Origin: Aselliscus stoliczkanus | Lineage: Eukaryota; Chordata; Mammalia; Chiroptera; Hipposideridae | Assembly: GCA_033961575.1 (NCBI GenBank) | Contig: CM066727.1 | Span: 3,372,001-3,436,000, forward strand | Length of the DNA: 64,000 nucleotides | Direction: 5' to 3' | Part shown: positions 47,544 through 59,100 of the stretch, one piece after another | How the letters are laid out: each line of letters opens with the position of its first letter | How positions within the stretch are numbered: position 1 is the stretch's first letter | Translations under genes and position numbers: made by a program | Notes under the pieces: model-generated | Told to the model about the DNA's origin: nothing | The model's database searches: none | Seen by the model: only the letters and a program-made list of their open reading frames with translations

Positions 47544-48131
47544 TTTGTTTTGTTTTGTTTTTTGTTTGTTTGTTTGTTTGTTTGTTTTAAAGATTTTATT
47601 GGGAATTGGGAGAGGGGAACAGTGATGAGGAATTGGGGAAGGGGAACAGGGATGGGAAACTGGAGAAGGGGAACAGTGTTGGGGAATTGGGAAAGGGGAC
47701 CAGCCAAGTCGTTGTTCTTCAGTCTTCCTTGTGGAGGGTGCCAGTTGCCATCTGATTTTCTGTCTGCAGCTTGTGGCCTCTAAGCTCAAGGCACTGTGTC
47801 CAATCCTAGTTGCGGGTGGGCGCAGCCACAATCCCATGCGAGAGTCGAACAGCAGCCTTGTTGTTAAGAGCGCACGCTGTATCCACTGAGCCATCCAGGC
47901 AGCAGCTCAGCTCAAGGTGCCGAGTTCAGTCTTAATTGCGGGCGGCTGTAGCCCACCATCGAACAGGCAATCTTGTTGTTACACCAGCTGAGCCATCCTG
48001 CCACCTGTTGGCAGCTCAGCGACAGCTCAGCTTGGGCGCAGCGTTCACTGGCCCATGTGGGAATCAAACTGGCAGCCCCATTGCTCAGAACTCACACTCT
48101 AAGCCAACTCTTAACCAATTTCAGCTGGCCC
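47544..48131 (-). mobile_element. 588 bp multi-headed tRNA-derived SINE
   Basis: Read on the minus strand, a tRNA-like head (GGTTAAGAG, then CAGTTTGATTCCC) is followed by GCTGCCAACAGGTGGCAGGA. Two further tRNA-like units each start GATGGCTCAG and carry a B-box-like CTGTTCGA. Then comes a body with CACCCTCCACAAGGAAGACT and a tail of about four 25-30 bp units (CTGTTCCCC...CCCAATTCC). It ends AATAAAATCTTTAAAAC and (AAAC)n. The target duplication TGAAATTGATATGTTT is perfect over 16 bp (47528-47543 and 48132-48147). The modular structure and tail match my recollection of rhinolophoid bat SINEs. Confidence 0.9.
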
Positions 48132-48147
48132 TGAAATTGATATGTTT

Positions 48148-49084
48148 GACTTGAACAAATCATTAACAACAGAAATAGCAATTGGTGATATGATTAGTCG
48201 AACTCTTGCACACTCTATACTGAGAGAATCAAGCAGTTGTGAACATAACGTATAAGGCACCCAAAGTTCTTAGGTTTCCTGTAAATGTTTATCACTATTA
48301 TAATATTTTAATTCTAGTTTCCTTTCTGTGAGTTCTTTTCTACTCCACAAAGATATTATTGTATTCAAAGATACATTTTACTCAATTGTTTCCTCTTAAA
48401 AAATTAATATTTTATCATTCATAAGATGACAGAAAGAGAGAAGTGGATTTCAAGAAAATCAGATATGCAATTTTTGGAATGAGATTTTTACTTTCTTTTC
48501 TGGTAGGATTCATAGAAACTTAACAATCCATTGATTATTAAAATATAAATGAAACAAGTGAAGATAGAGGACACCCAAAATTAATAATAATTATGAACAT
48601 GGTTAGGACATCACTACGGCAAACATGGTAATGATAGTTTCAACACAAATATTTATTGAGAAGGAGGCATTTGGATACGGAGTGAATCCTAGTTATACGA
48701 TTTAGTATCTTTGGGGTCTTGTTCAGATTATTGAGCCTCTCTAATCCTCATCACCTCATTATGTCCTTTTGTAGATATGGTAGATTTGATCTCTTCCAAA
48801 CCCTGAGTGTCTCCTATGGCACATTCGCCCTTCCCCATACGACAGACGCTATGGGAATATAAGAACAATGAGAAGTTTCGGGCTTTCCCCTGAGGAATAA
48901 GTCAAATGCGAAATGATCGTAATTCTTTCATATAAGATTGCATGATTTTACAAAATTTATAATAATTGTTAGTATTATTGTAATTCATATCAACGCCACA
49001 CTGTCTCCAAGGAATTATTCGCATAAAAACCCCTTCTGAATACCAATGTTTGAAGCATAGCAGGAATGAGGTGGAGGGATCAGG
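48148..49084. other. Unrecognised AT-rich sequence
   Basis: Nothing recognised. Confidence 0.4.
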
Positions 49085-49230
49085 GTGGGCCCAATGAACT
49101 GGGAAGCCCCTCATGGATGAGGGGAAACTGCAGCAGAGCCTTGAAGCGTGGGTAAGTGATGAAGACTGGCCGATGGAAGGCAGAGGTGCAAGCTATAGAG
49201 AGCACAGGTGCAGTCAGAAGGTGGGGCAAG
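49085..49230 (-). mobile_element. Probable L2 antisense fragment
   Basis: 'catggatgaggggaaactgcagcagagccttgaagcgtgggtaagtgatgaagactggccgatggaaggcagaggtgcaagc' resembles the antisense L2 phrase 'gacatttgagctgagacctgaaggatg...gaagggcattccaggcagagggaacagc'. The overlapping 123-codon frame (49156-49527) is not a supported gene. Confidence 0.48.
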
Positions 49231-49569
49231 ACCGAGGGCCACCCAACAGTTTCAGGCCGGTGGTGTTTAGAGCCTGGGCTTGCTCACACTTTCGAACTGT
49301 TTGAACCTGTGGATTCATTTGAGTGTCTTATCTCAGCACATTATTTCTCACTACACGATGCCCATCACAGCGCTGAGGCCTCTGCACTGCAGAGAAGGAG
49401 AGCAGTGAGCCCCCAAAGCTTCCGGAACCCAGGACCAGATTCTGTCCCGCAGGATTTTGCTCTCCAGTGTGAAGGCATGCATCCAATGCATCTGAAATTC
49501 ATAGATTTCCTTTTTAGTTCTAATTGATGTTTTGACTAAATGCCAATTGGGACTATCTAAGCGAGAGCA

Positions 49570-49655
49570 CACCCATTAGCACACATAGTACCTAGCGCAG
49601 GGCCTTGGCCATGGCCGGGTTTCAATAAATATTTGTTAAATGCAAGAATGAATCA
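49570..49655 (+). repeat. Old L2/MIR-type 3'-end fragment
   Basis: 'acccattagcacacatagtacctagcgcagggccttggccatggccgggtttcaataaatatttgttaaatg' matches the common old 3' end 'cctagcacagtgcctggcacatagtaggcgctcaataaatatttgttgaatg'. L2 versus MIR not resolved. Confidence 0.6.
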
Positions 49656-50350
49656 TTAAGAAGTGGTTCTATTGTAAATTGCCCCCTTCCTGAAACTTGT
49701 CTTAATCAACCCCCTCTGCCCAGCACCGGACACCTTGGCCTCTTTGTAATCCCCAGCACTTATCAGCAGTGTCCCTCGTCACTGCCACCCTTGTTCTCTA
49801 GGTCTCAGGCTGAAAACTGAATTTTCACATACTCAATTCAACTGGAAAGAGACTCCCAAGTACCAACTCTTTTCCTTAATTCCATTTCTTGCAGTGCAGT
49901 CAGCAGATTGGGCTCACGTTCTCTTTCCCACTGAAGGCCATGGACAAGCCATGTTAGTTTCTTCCACTTATCACCTGGTTCTGCTTGCTTGACAGGGTGG
50001 TGGCAAGGACATTGTGCAAATTAGAAACCACAATAAAATTATAAGATACGATTCATTTAGAAACTCGACAAGTGATGTATCAATACACATTGTTATTGTG
50101 GACACAAGTAGATGGATCTCAAATCAATTTTTAAAAATCTTCCTGGGTATGAGGTTTCAATCAAAGATGAATTCTAGGAGGAGGAAGCACATGGAAATGA
50201 GTGGGGGTTGGGTTGTGAAAGAGAGAAGGGTGTTTCCCACTGAGAGAAAGACAGGAAGCAAGACAGGCATGACATCACACAGAGCCATCCATAAATGGGC
50301 AATAGGAAAGGACAGCCCTCCACAATGAAGCATGGTTATAGGATTCCAGC
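49656..50350. other. Unrecognised sequence
   Basis: No confident element. A 104-codon frame at 50014-50328 (+) has no recognised domain. Confidence 0.4.
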
Positions 50351-50351
50351 T

Positions 50352-50445
50352 GGGAGGTAAGAAGTTTGGAATTCATTTGTAGGCAATCAGAAGCCCTGGG
50401 GACGTTAGAAGAAGGACTGAGGTGACAAAATCTGTGTTAAGTAAT
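50352..50445 (-). mobile_element. L2 antisense fragment
   Basis: 'agctgggaggtaagaagtttggaattcatttgtaggcaatcagaagccctgg...gactgaggtgacaaaatctgtgttaag' follows the antisense L2 phrase 'aaggagtttggattttattctaagtgcaatgggaagcc...gggagtgacatgatcagatctg'. Confidence 0.55.
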
Positions 50446-51009
50446 TGGCAGAAATAAGAAGAAGGGTTGTGAAAGGAGAAAGAAGGGATGAAGGGAGGAC
50501 TGCAGACATGAATTACCCAAGTGTGAAATCAGAGCCGCAGAGGGAGAGAAGGCCGCAGGGGCAGCACTGTGGTGGCCACACACCTGAGTCAGACGCTCTC
50601 TGGTCTACACAAGGGTTTTGTTTTCTTCTTTTGTTTTTTTCCCCCAATAGTTGTCATTATTTTAATGACATTCATTGTAGTTTTAAGGTAGTCCCATTAA
50701 AACTTGGATTTCCAGATTCTTCATTTTAAGAAAGGTGATGGCCGTGATGTGTGAATACCGCCAAAGTGAACTCTCATTTCCTCATGGAATTAATCGGATG
50801 TGTTGTGACTCCTGGTTTCCAGCCCTCTCACCCTTCCCTATGGTCCCTGGGCCCTGTGGTGACATGTTAGCCACCATTTCCTGGGTCACTTTTGCTATTT
50901 ACACCCCTACTAAAACACATTCATTTCACTATAAGCGTTTTTATTTTAAGCTCTTTGATTATTGTCATGGAACTGGAAAAAGTGAGTACCCTAGGAGTTA
51001 TAGGTAAAA

Positions 51010-51195
51010 AGGATAAAGGATTGATGATTGATGGTTTTGGGGTCTTGATTAATGGAAGGGATATGGTGCCATTAACTAAGATTGGTGGCAAATGCTGAGC
51101 GGCAGACGGGATAAAGAAACTGATGTTGATTCAGACCGTGCACGAATCCATATGGGTCTATCTTTTGGGCAACTGGAGATTACAGCTGTTAAGTC
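51010..51195 (-). mobile_element. L2 antisense fragment, further into ORF2
   Basis: 'gggatatggtgccattaactaagattggtggcaa' and 'tatcttttgggcaactggagattacagctgttaag' correspond to antisense L2 'ggtggtgccatttactgagatgggga' and 'gtaggcagttggatatacgagtctgg'. It lies in the order expected if 49085, 50352 and 51010 are pieces of one insertion. Confidence 0.5.
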
Positions 51196-52545
51196 AGAAG
51201 AACCCCAAAAGGTAATTATTAAGTGTTGTGAATGATGAGCTGATCTTAAGAGAGTTCATAAAGCAAAGAGAAAAGAGGGCTGAAGGTAGTGCATTACACG
51301 ATTATTGGGACAAAGAGACACAGACAGCATATTTAAAGAAGAGTATTTTAGAAAATCAATTACCCATCAACCACAATGAATGTAAGAGATATGTCCCTTT
51401 CTTGGTGTCAGTTTTCCGTTATTCTGTTCATGAAAGTGCAAAGGTTGCAAGTATGAATGTGCCACTGTGTTCACTGAGGAAGAAAACATTTTAATTCTGT
51501 TCTTTTTCTCCCATATATGAGGGAATCGATTTGGTTTTAATAGAATCTCACTTATTTGGCCTTATCAGACAGGTACAAAATGTCTTTAGCCTTGTACTTT
51601 CTAAAGAAACTTTATAGGTGCTTCCTTATGCTACATGAGGTAAGACTAGAATCACGCTAGTGGTAGGGAATGGGATAAGGGAGAGCCCTAGGGTCAAGGG
51701 GTTCCCCAAACAGGAAATAGAGAAATGATTAGCTTAGGGTGAAAGGGGCTGTAAGAAGCATTCTAGTCTCTCTTTTTAAATGCAGAAAACTGGTTGAGGG
51801 TAGGAGAGGAGGCCTAGGACCCTTACCTTTATTCAACAACCACCGTCTTATCCATTTTGAGTGTTAATTTCTGTCTTTGGAATAATCATTTGTTTTTCCT
51901 ATGATCTAAAGCATGTGAAGTTCTTTACCATCCCATGTTTTTCCCTGTAGATGCCTCAGTTTGTGGCTGACTCGTTTCCAGAAATTTGCATCTTCAAAAT
52001 GCCCGAACTCTACAACAGCTGGAGAAAGACTGGCCGTTGTACTGTCCACCTTGATTTCAATTCTATTTTTCTCCCAAAGGGACAAAATAAAATCATTTTT
52101 AAAAGCACTTCTTTAAATTCAAGAATCTTAGCTTCTAGAGTTGATATTTTTCTAATATTCTGTATGAAACTGGGTGAGTCACTTAAATTAGGCCAGATTT
52201 CTTTTCACAAATTTAAACTAATGAGGCAAATGAACCCTTACTCTCTGGAAAAGGTGTTTTGAAGATAAACCAAGACAACACATTTTTAAATTATTGAAAA
52301 GGAAGGAACTGAATATTTACTCTCATTTCTTCGCAACCCTCTGGGGGCCTTCTCAACAACGGATGACTTTTCTTTATGTCATTTATGGCCTAGGGGAATT
52401 TTAGTTCTCCATTAGAAAATAATGTATGTTATCCAACTCCAATGTAACAAAGCTTTAGGCAGTTTCTTAAAACTATTCTCAAGACCCACATCCTGAAATA
52501 CTTTAGGTGAAACTGAAGTACATTATGTTTATTTTTCTATCTTGT
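51196..52545. other. Unrecognised sequence
   Basis: Nothing recognised. Frames at 51228-51494 and 51951-52262 (+) lack domains and clear splice context. Confidence 0.38.
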
Positions 52546-52557
52546 TAAAGCAGGTAC

Positions 52558-52808
52558 CAGAGGAACTCCTAGCCACAGAAATTCAAAAAGAAAAAGAAGT
52601 AAAAAGGCATTCAAATTGAAAAGGAAGAAGTAAAGCTGTCATTATTTGCAGATGACATAATACTGTATAGAGAGAACCCAAAGACTCCACCAAAAGGCTA
52701 TTAGAGCTGATAAGTGAATGTCATAAAGTAGCAGGATACAAAATTAATATTCAGAAATTGATTGCATTTTACACACAAATAATGAAGTATAGAAAGAGAA
52801 ATTTAAAA

Positions 52809-52884
<76 letters not shown>

Positions 52885-54761
52885 GGAGGTAAAAGACCTG
52901 TAATTGGAAAATTATAAGACATTGAAGCACGAAATTGAAGAAAATACAATTAATAGAAGCACACACCTTGCTCACAGATAGGAAGAATTATAGTTAAAAT
53001 GTCCATTCTATCCAAAGCAGTCTACAGATTCAGGGCAATCCTCATCAAAATACCAATGACATTTTTTCACAGAACCAGAACAAATATTCCTAAAATTTAT
53101 ATGGAACCAGAAAAGACCCCAAAAGGCCACGGCAATCCTGAGAAAGAAGAACAAAGCTGGAGGTATCCTGCTACCTGATATCAGATTATACTACAAGTTT
53201 ACACTAATCAAAGCAGCATAGTTCTGGCAGAAAAACAGACACATAGATCAACAGAACAGAATAGAGTCCAGGAATGACCGCATGCCTATATGGTCAGTTA
53301 ACCTATGACCAAGGAGGCAAGAATATACAATGAGGTAAAGATAATCTATTTAATAAATGGTGCTGGGGAAACTGGACAGATACATGCAAAATTATAAAAC
53401 TGGACCACCTTCTTGCCATATACAAGAATAAACTCAAAATAGATTAAAGACTTAAACGTAAGGCCCCAAACCATAAAACCCATAGAAGAAAACATAGGTA
53501 ATAAACGCTGTGACATCGCTTAGTTTTATATATATATTTTTTTCTGATATATCTCCTCAGGAAGGAAAACCAAAGAAAAAAATAAACAAATGGGGCTACA
53601 TCAAACTAAAACGTTTTGCACAACAAAGGAAACCATCAACAAGACAACCTACTGAAAGGGAGAAGATAATTGAATGGGAGAAGATAATTGATAAGATAAA
53701 AGGTTCATATCCAAATTTATATAAAACCCATACAGCTCAACATGCACACACACATGCACACACACACACAAATAAAAAAAGAGAAAGAAAAAGAAATCAA
53801 ACAATCCAATTAAAAAATGGGCAGGTGTACTGAATAAATATTTCTCCAAAGAGGACATATAGATGGCCAATACACATATGAAAAGATGTTCAACATCACT
53901 AATCATCAGAGACATGCAAATAAAAACCACCATGAGATGTCACCTCATTCCTGTCAAAATGACCATCATCAATAAATCAACAAACAACTAGTGTTGGTGA
54001 GGATGTGGAGAAAAGGGAACCCTGCCGCACTGTTGCAGCCGCTGTGGAAAACAGTTCGGAGGGTCCTCAAAATATTCAAGTAGAACTACCTTATAACCCA
54101 GCAATTCCACTTCTGGGTATTTATCTGCAGAAATCCGAAACAATAATTAAAAAATATGTCTGTATCCCTATATTCACCACAGTGAAAATTCTCATCAATA
54201 AACAAATGGGTAAATAAATGATGGCATATATATATAAATATTACTCAACCATAAAAAAGAATGAAATCTTACCATTTGCAACAACATGGATGGACCTAGA
54301 GGACATCATGCTAAGTGAAATAAATCAGACAGAGAAAGACAAATGTCATATGATCTCACTTATATGTGGAATCTAAAGAACAAAAAAAACCCCAAAATCA
54401 AAACAGAAACAGACTTATTTAGATATAGACTCAATGATGGTTGCCAGATGGGAAGGGTGTTGGGAGGCTGGGTGAAAAAGGTTAAGGAATTAAGAAGTAC
54501 AAATTGGGAGTTACAAATTAGTAATGGAGATGCAAAGTAAAGCATAGGGAATAATATTACAATAAATATTGTAATAATATTGTAATAAAGTATAATCAAT
54601 AATATTGTAATAACTATGTATAATGGTTGGTGGGTACTAGACTAATTGGGGGAATCACTTCATAAATTATATAAATGTCTGACCACTGCACTGTACACAT
54701 GAAATTAATATAAAATAATATTGAATGTCAATCATATGGTCATTAGAAAAATTTAAAAAAA
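52558..54761 (+). mobile_element. 5'-truncated LINE-1 with perfect 12 bp target duplication
   Basis: Sense L1 starting inside ORF2. The reverse-transcriptase active-site motif FADD is still readable at about 52643-52654 ([10 protein letters not shown]). The usual downstream order follows: 'agcaggatacaaaattaatattcag', 'ttgcctatatggtcagttaacctatgacc', 'ctgatatcagattatactacaa', 'ttgcaacaacatggatggacctagagga', 'gtgaaataaatcagacagagaaagac', 'ctgtacacatgaaattaatataaaa', and an A-rich tail. TAAAGCAGGTAC flanks it at 52546-52557 and 54762-54773. This is a normal target-primed insertion and the best preserved L1 in the window; frameshifts and an internal microsatellite make it inactive. Confidence 0.93.
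52804..52883. repeat. Compound A-run/(AT)n/(AC)n microsatellite inside the L1
   Basis: A run (about 52804-52817), then about fourteen AT and about twenty AC dinucleotides, expanded within L1 ORF2 sequence. Confidence 0.95.
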
Positions 54762-54773
54762 TAAAGCAGGTAC

Positions 54774-56995
54774 TAGAAATGGCACGTAATATTTCTTAGT
54801 GTTTTAAGAAGTGTCTGAAATAGATAATACAATTATGACACTCAAAATATGAATCTGGTGATGAATTTTGACATTTATTCAGGCTAAATCTCCATCCTAT
54901 AGTTTCTTCAGTATGAAGCGGTGATGTATATTTGTGTGTGAACTTAGAGCGGCTAATAAGGCCTTATGCAGATATAAAGTGGCTTATAAATATTTAATGT
55001 AACCATGAAAATGTATTATTAACATTTAAATGTCCTATAGTGTTCTTTAACTCAAGATGCTTTTTTTTTGTATTACAATAACTATAATATGAGCCAATAT
55101 AATAAGCCACTCACATTTTGTTCTTATACAGTTTATTCCTTTTAAAACAGTTATTATATGAATGCAAAGCTCAGGCAGCTATTTTAAAGTTTTATATTTA
55201 GCTGTTGTGGATTTGAAGCCATGTGATCCTGGACCTGTAGGCCTGAGCTGATACATAGTTCATCGAGTAGCAATTTTTTTTATAAACTTAGACATCAATC
55301 AAAAAACAGTAAATAAATTGAGTCCCAAGATGTTTAGAGGTGTACACTATAGGCATATTTGTATATGTATAAGTATAGATAATATAGTGATAGATATCTA
55401 TATGTCAATATATCTCTATGTTAGGATATATGCATATAGATGTATATTAATATATACCTCCAAAGTGTTAACATGAATGCTAATAACGCAATAATGGATA
55501 GTTCAATGAGAATAACTCTAAATATAATTGCTAATATACTTTATCACAAATAATAAGAACTATGTATACAGTAATTTTTGGAGTATACTTCAAGGCTTTT
55601 TCATGTCTTCTCAAATATTTCAGGTAAGATCACTAAATTATTCATAACATTAAAAATCAAAAAATAACATGATTATTATGGAAAAACAAGATGAATGAAT
55701 GAAACTTTTGCTAATATCTGGAAACAACAAAGTTACTATATTGATAATTTCATTAACATTGCCAGTGTAAATTAATCTCTCTCCTTACTATCCATCTATC
55801 TAAATTTGATGTGAAACTATAGACCCAAAATTATAGGAGTTACTGATTGTAGACTGCAGTGGGTCCCAAAGATTTCTGCATATCTTAAGCTCAGGGGGAG
55901 CTCTTTTCAAATATAGAATATTGGATTTCTTGAATCTGAGATTTTTATTTTATAGATCAAAAGTTGGTCCTGAAAAATCTGTAGTTTTTCAAGATCTTTA
56001 ATTGATTTTAACTTAAAGTTAGGAATGGGAACTACTGGGCTACATAAATTATTGCCAGCAAAAAAAAAAAAAAAACCTAAAATATCCACTTGTACAAGAT
56101 AGATATTAAAACACAAAGGGAAAATGAACACACCTCTACTACCAACTTCCATTCTGGTTAAGCATCACTGCTCGTCACTCTTCCGGGAGAAAGCATCCGT
56201 CTATAGTACTGTTTTCAGGATATAAATCCCCCTCAGCTATGTCCTGTCCTCCAGATGCTTATGATGTACCTGAGAAATGGTATCAAAAGATTTTTGCACA
56301 TGGTTTCTCTCCTACCTAATAAACATGTCTTCCTATGCCAAGACTCCACATTAATGTCACCTCCTCAGTGACATGTTGTCTAACACTCCAGGGGCAGTCA
56401 AGCACTTTGGTTTCTGTTGTCTCCTCAACCTAAACAACAAACAAAACCAATGAAAAAGAAAAGCCTGGAAGCCCTCAGAGCTGGCTTCCCCATGGCTCCA
56501 GAACGCAGCCTGGACCAGGACTGACTGTGGCTGCCCTAGCTTTGAGGGGGATTAGTCGGAAGGCTCAGAGCAGCTCGCCTGACTCCCGGGAAGCTAGCAG
56601 TGTGGGCCTGGAAAGGGCCGGAATCCAAGGACATCACGAAGCCAAGAGGACATGAGTCCACCACCCGGAGGCTCTCCGCAGGCTCTGGGCCCACAGGAGA
56701 GCTCCCACCTTCGCAGGACCCTCAAGAATCACCCATTATGATGCCTAATGGGTCCAGAGGGGCCGCCACACTATTGTCTCCTCCAAACCCACAGAGAATT
56801 CAAGGACTGCAAAGTGCTCCTCGTTTGTTCCAATGGGTCCCCACATTACCAGAAAAATGTCACTAGAGCTGCAAGTCTCTGTATTTCATAGAATGAGTTT
56901 CTCACCACACTCACCCTTTACGTCCTACACCCAGACATTGAATTTTTTTACTTTTTTATTTTCTTTCTTAGGACTTTAAGTACGTAAGCCCATAT
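54774..56995. other. Unrecognised AT-rich sequence
   Basis: No named element. 55340-55460 is rich in ATA/TAG-type short repeats. 56460-56870 is a less AT-rich patch with an 88-codon frame (56600-56866, +), proline- and serine-rich, without splice or domain support. Confidence 0.38.
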
Positions 56996-56999
56996 TTTT

Positions 57000-59100
57000 C
57001 TCTTGGCCCTGCTGCAGCTCTGTTCCACAGGTTCTAATGCATGGTGGTTTGATTTCTGTTGTCCGCTAGATATCCAGGAATATTCAATTTCAACTTTCCA
57101 CTCCATCCAAGTGTTATTTAAGGAAAATATTTCAAATTCCCGGGTCATAGCGTTATTTTGTTTTCTGATGATACTATTATATTTTTTACTTTATTGAACT
57201 GTAATCAGAGTATGTGTCAAAGTCTTTTCCTCTTTTGGAGAATATATTCCGTTCACTTTGAAACCTCATAGTTATTTTTCCTAAAAAGGTAATACGACTC
57301 TGAAAAGACAGTGTTTTTTCTAAATTTAGAATGTTCATGTATAAACAAATAATTAATGCAATAACAATTTACAATATTAATTCTAGTGTTTAGTGTTTTG
57401 TTTTGTTTTTTTCTCTCTCTACATTAATTACCTTGGGCTAAGTTTTCAAAACTGGCGTTGGCAAAACTTTCTATAGGGTCCGATTGTAAATATCTAGTCT
57501 TTGTGGGTCATCTTGGCTCTGATACAGCCACTTGCCTCTTCCCTGGTAGCTTGAAAAAGGACATTGAGAAATAAACAAAGGGCACAGTTGTGTTCCAGCA
57601 AGACTTTTTCCACAAAATCGGATGGTAGAACGCATGGCCAGTGGGCAGAAGTTTGTCAATTCCTATTCTAAATTACTCTTTTCTCATAGCTTTATCCTTA
57701 TATTTCCTCTTGTTTTTGCTTTATGACAAGTAATGTCATGTTCTTTGGTACTTAGCTATCCAAAAATGTTAAATTTCTTACTGTATGACAATTACTGTCA
57801 TGTTACTTGGTACTTAGCCATCTAAAAATGTTAAGATTTTACTTTAAATGTGGATTTTAGAATTTTAAAGTGGCTCTTCTTGATTTCTTTTTTTCTCCTT
57901 AATTCGACCTTTTACGATCTTAAGATAGTGTTCTGTTTTCTTTTTGTTTGCATTTCCTGAGTCTGCATTTTTCTTGTTTATTACCAACACTCATAAATCA
58001 GAGTGAATAGATGAATTTTACTTAGGGATATAACATGGAGATTGTTTCACTTCTGATAGGGAAATCTAGGCAGTTTATTTTTACATATTGGACATATAAT
58101 TTATGTTAATTTTATGATACTTTATGGTTTTTCTTTTTATTTTACTTTTAAGAGTTTTTGCATGATCTGTGTGTTGGTTAGTTTTGCTTTCATATTAGTT
58201 CTGTTTTCTGTTCTGATGTTCTAACTACAGAATATGTATTTTTGTTATAATTAGTTCTATGACATAAATTTCACATCATTATACAAATTCTTTATATTCT
58301 GATTGTATCTCTTGATTGATCAGTATCAATAGATTCACTTTTGGAAGTAATGCAGGTATGCACATATTTCTATGTCTTTTTCTCTCTGCCCTCCATTGTC
58401 AGTTATATAATTTTGTTATTCTCAGTGTTTTCCTTTTGTAAGATACATTTCTATGACCTGACTACCTGCAACTCCTTTCCTTCTTCATCTACCTTTTGTT
58501 ACTTATGCCTTTTTTACATTTTTTAGCTTTTGCAGTATTTCTATTATACATTGTGGCATGAATGTCCATTTCTACTAGTTGTAATCCTACAGTTAAATAT
58601 TGTTAATGACCCAAAATCATGTGTCCACTTATTTCTTAGCAAGGTTTTCCATCTGGTATTTTCTACAGAAGGAGCTTCTTGCAACTATATTCCCAGAATT
58701 CTCTCAATCTGTTTGTATCGGTCTTTATAAGTGAATGACAGTTTGGTTAGCAATAAAATTACTCAGTGACACTTTTCTTGACGTTTTTGTAAGCAGCATT
58801 ACTCTTCAAGCTCTGAAGATGCCTGCCCAAAATGCGATGTCAGTCGGCTATCCTTTCCCCTTATAGGTTGATTATTCTTTTTGTCTTGATGCCCAAAAAA
58901 CTTTTTTTCTTTCACTCTGGGGTGTAGCAACATTACTAGGATACCTTTGCATTGTTCTCTTTTCAACGTATGATGTGAAGTAGTCTTAGATTTCTTGAAA
59001 ATAACCTTTAGACTGTCATTGCAGGTATTTTGCTATGGCTTTAAATCTCTACTCAGTGGGCACTAAATGTGTACATAATGAATGTCCTTGGTCTGCCCCC
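57000..59100 (-). mobile_element. Possible antisense decayed LINE-1
   Basis: T-rich plus-strand text such as 'tgctgcagctctgttccacaggttctaatgcatggtggtttgatttctgttgtcc', 'cttctgatagggaaatctaggcagtttatttttacatattgg' and 'gcttcttgcaactatattcccagaattctctcaatctg' has the flavour of reversed ancient L1. The match is loose throughout, and boundaries and family are not established. Confidence 0.35.
57722..57845 (+). repeat. Two-copy 62 bp tandem duplication
   Basis: Unit one from 57722 (TATGACAAGTAATGTCATG, then TTTGGTACTTAGCTATC) and unit two from 57784 (TATGACAATTACTGTCATG, then TTGGTACTTAGCCATC) share most positions. The segment was duplicated locally and has diverged slightly. Confidence 0.88.

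Noticed and set aside
47544..48131. CRISPR-like array from the 25-30 bp CTGTTCCCC repeats
   Set aside because: The units are contiguous without unique spacers and form the tail of a SINE in a mammalian genome.
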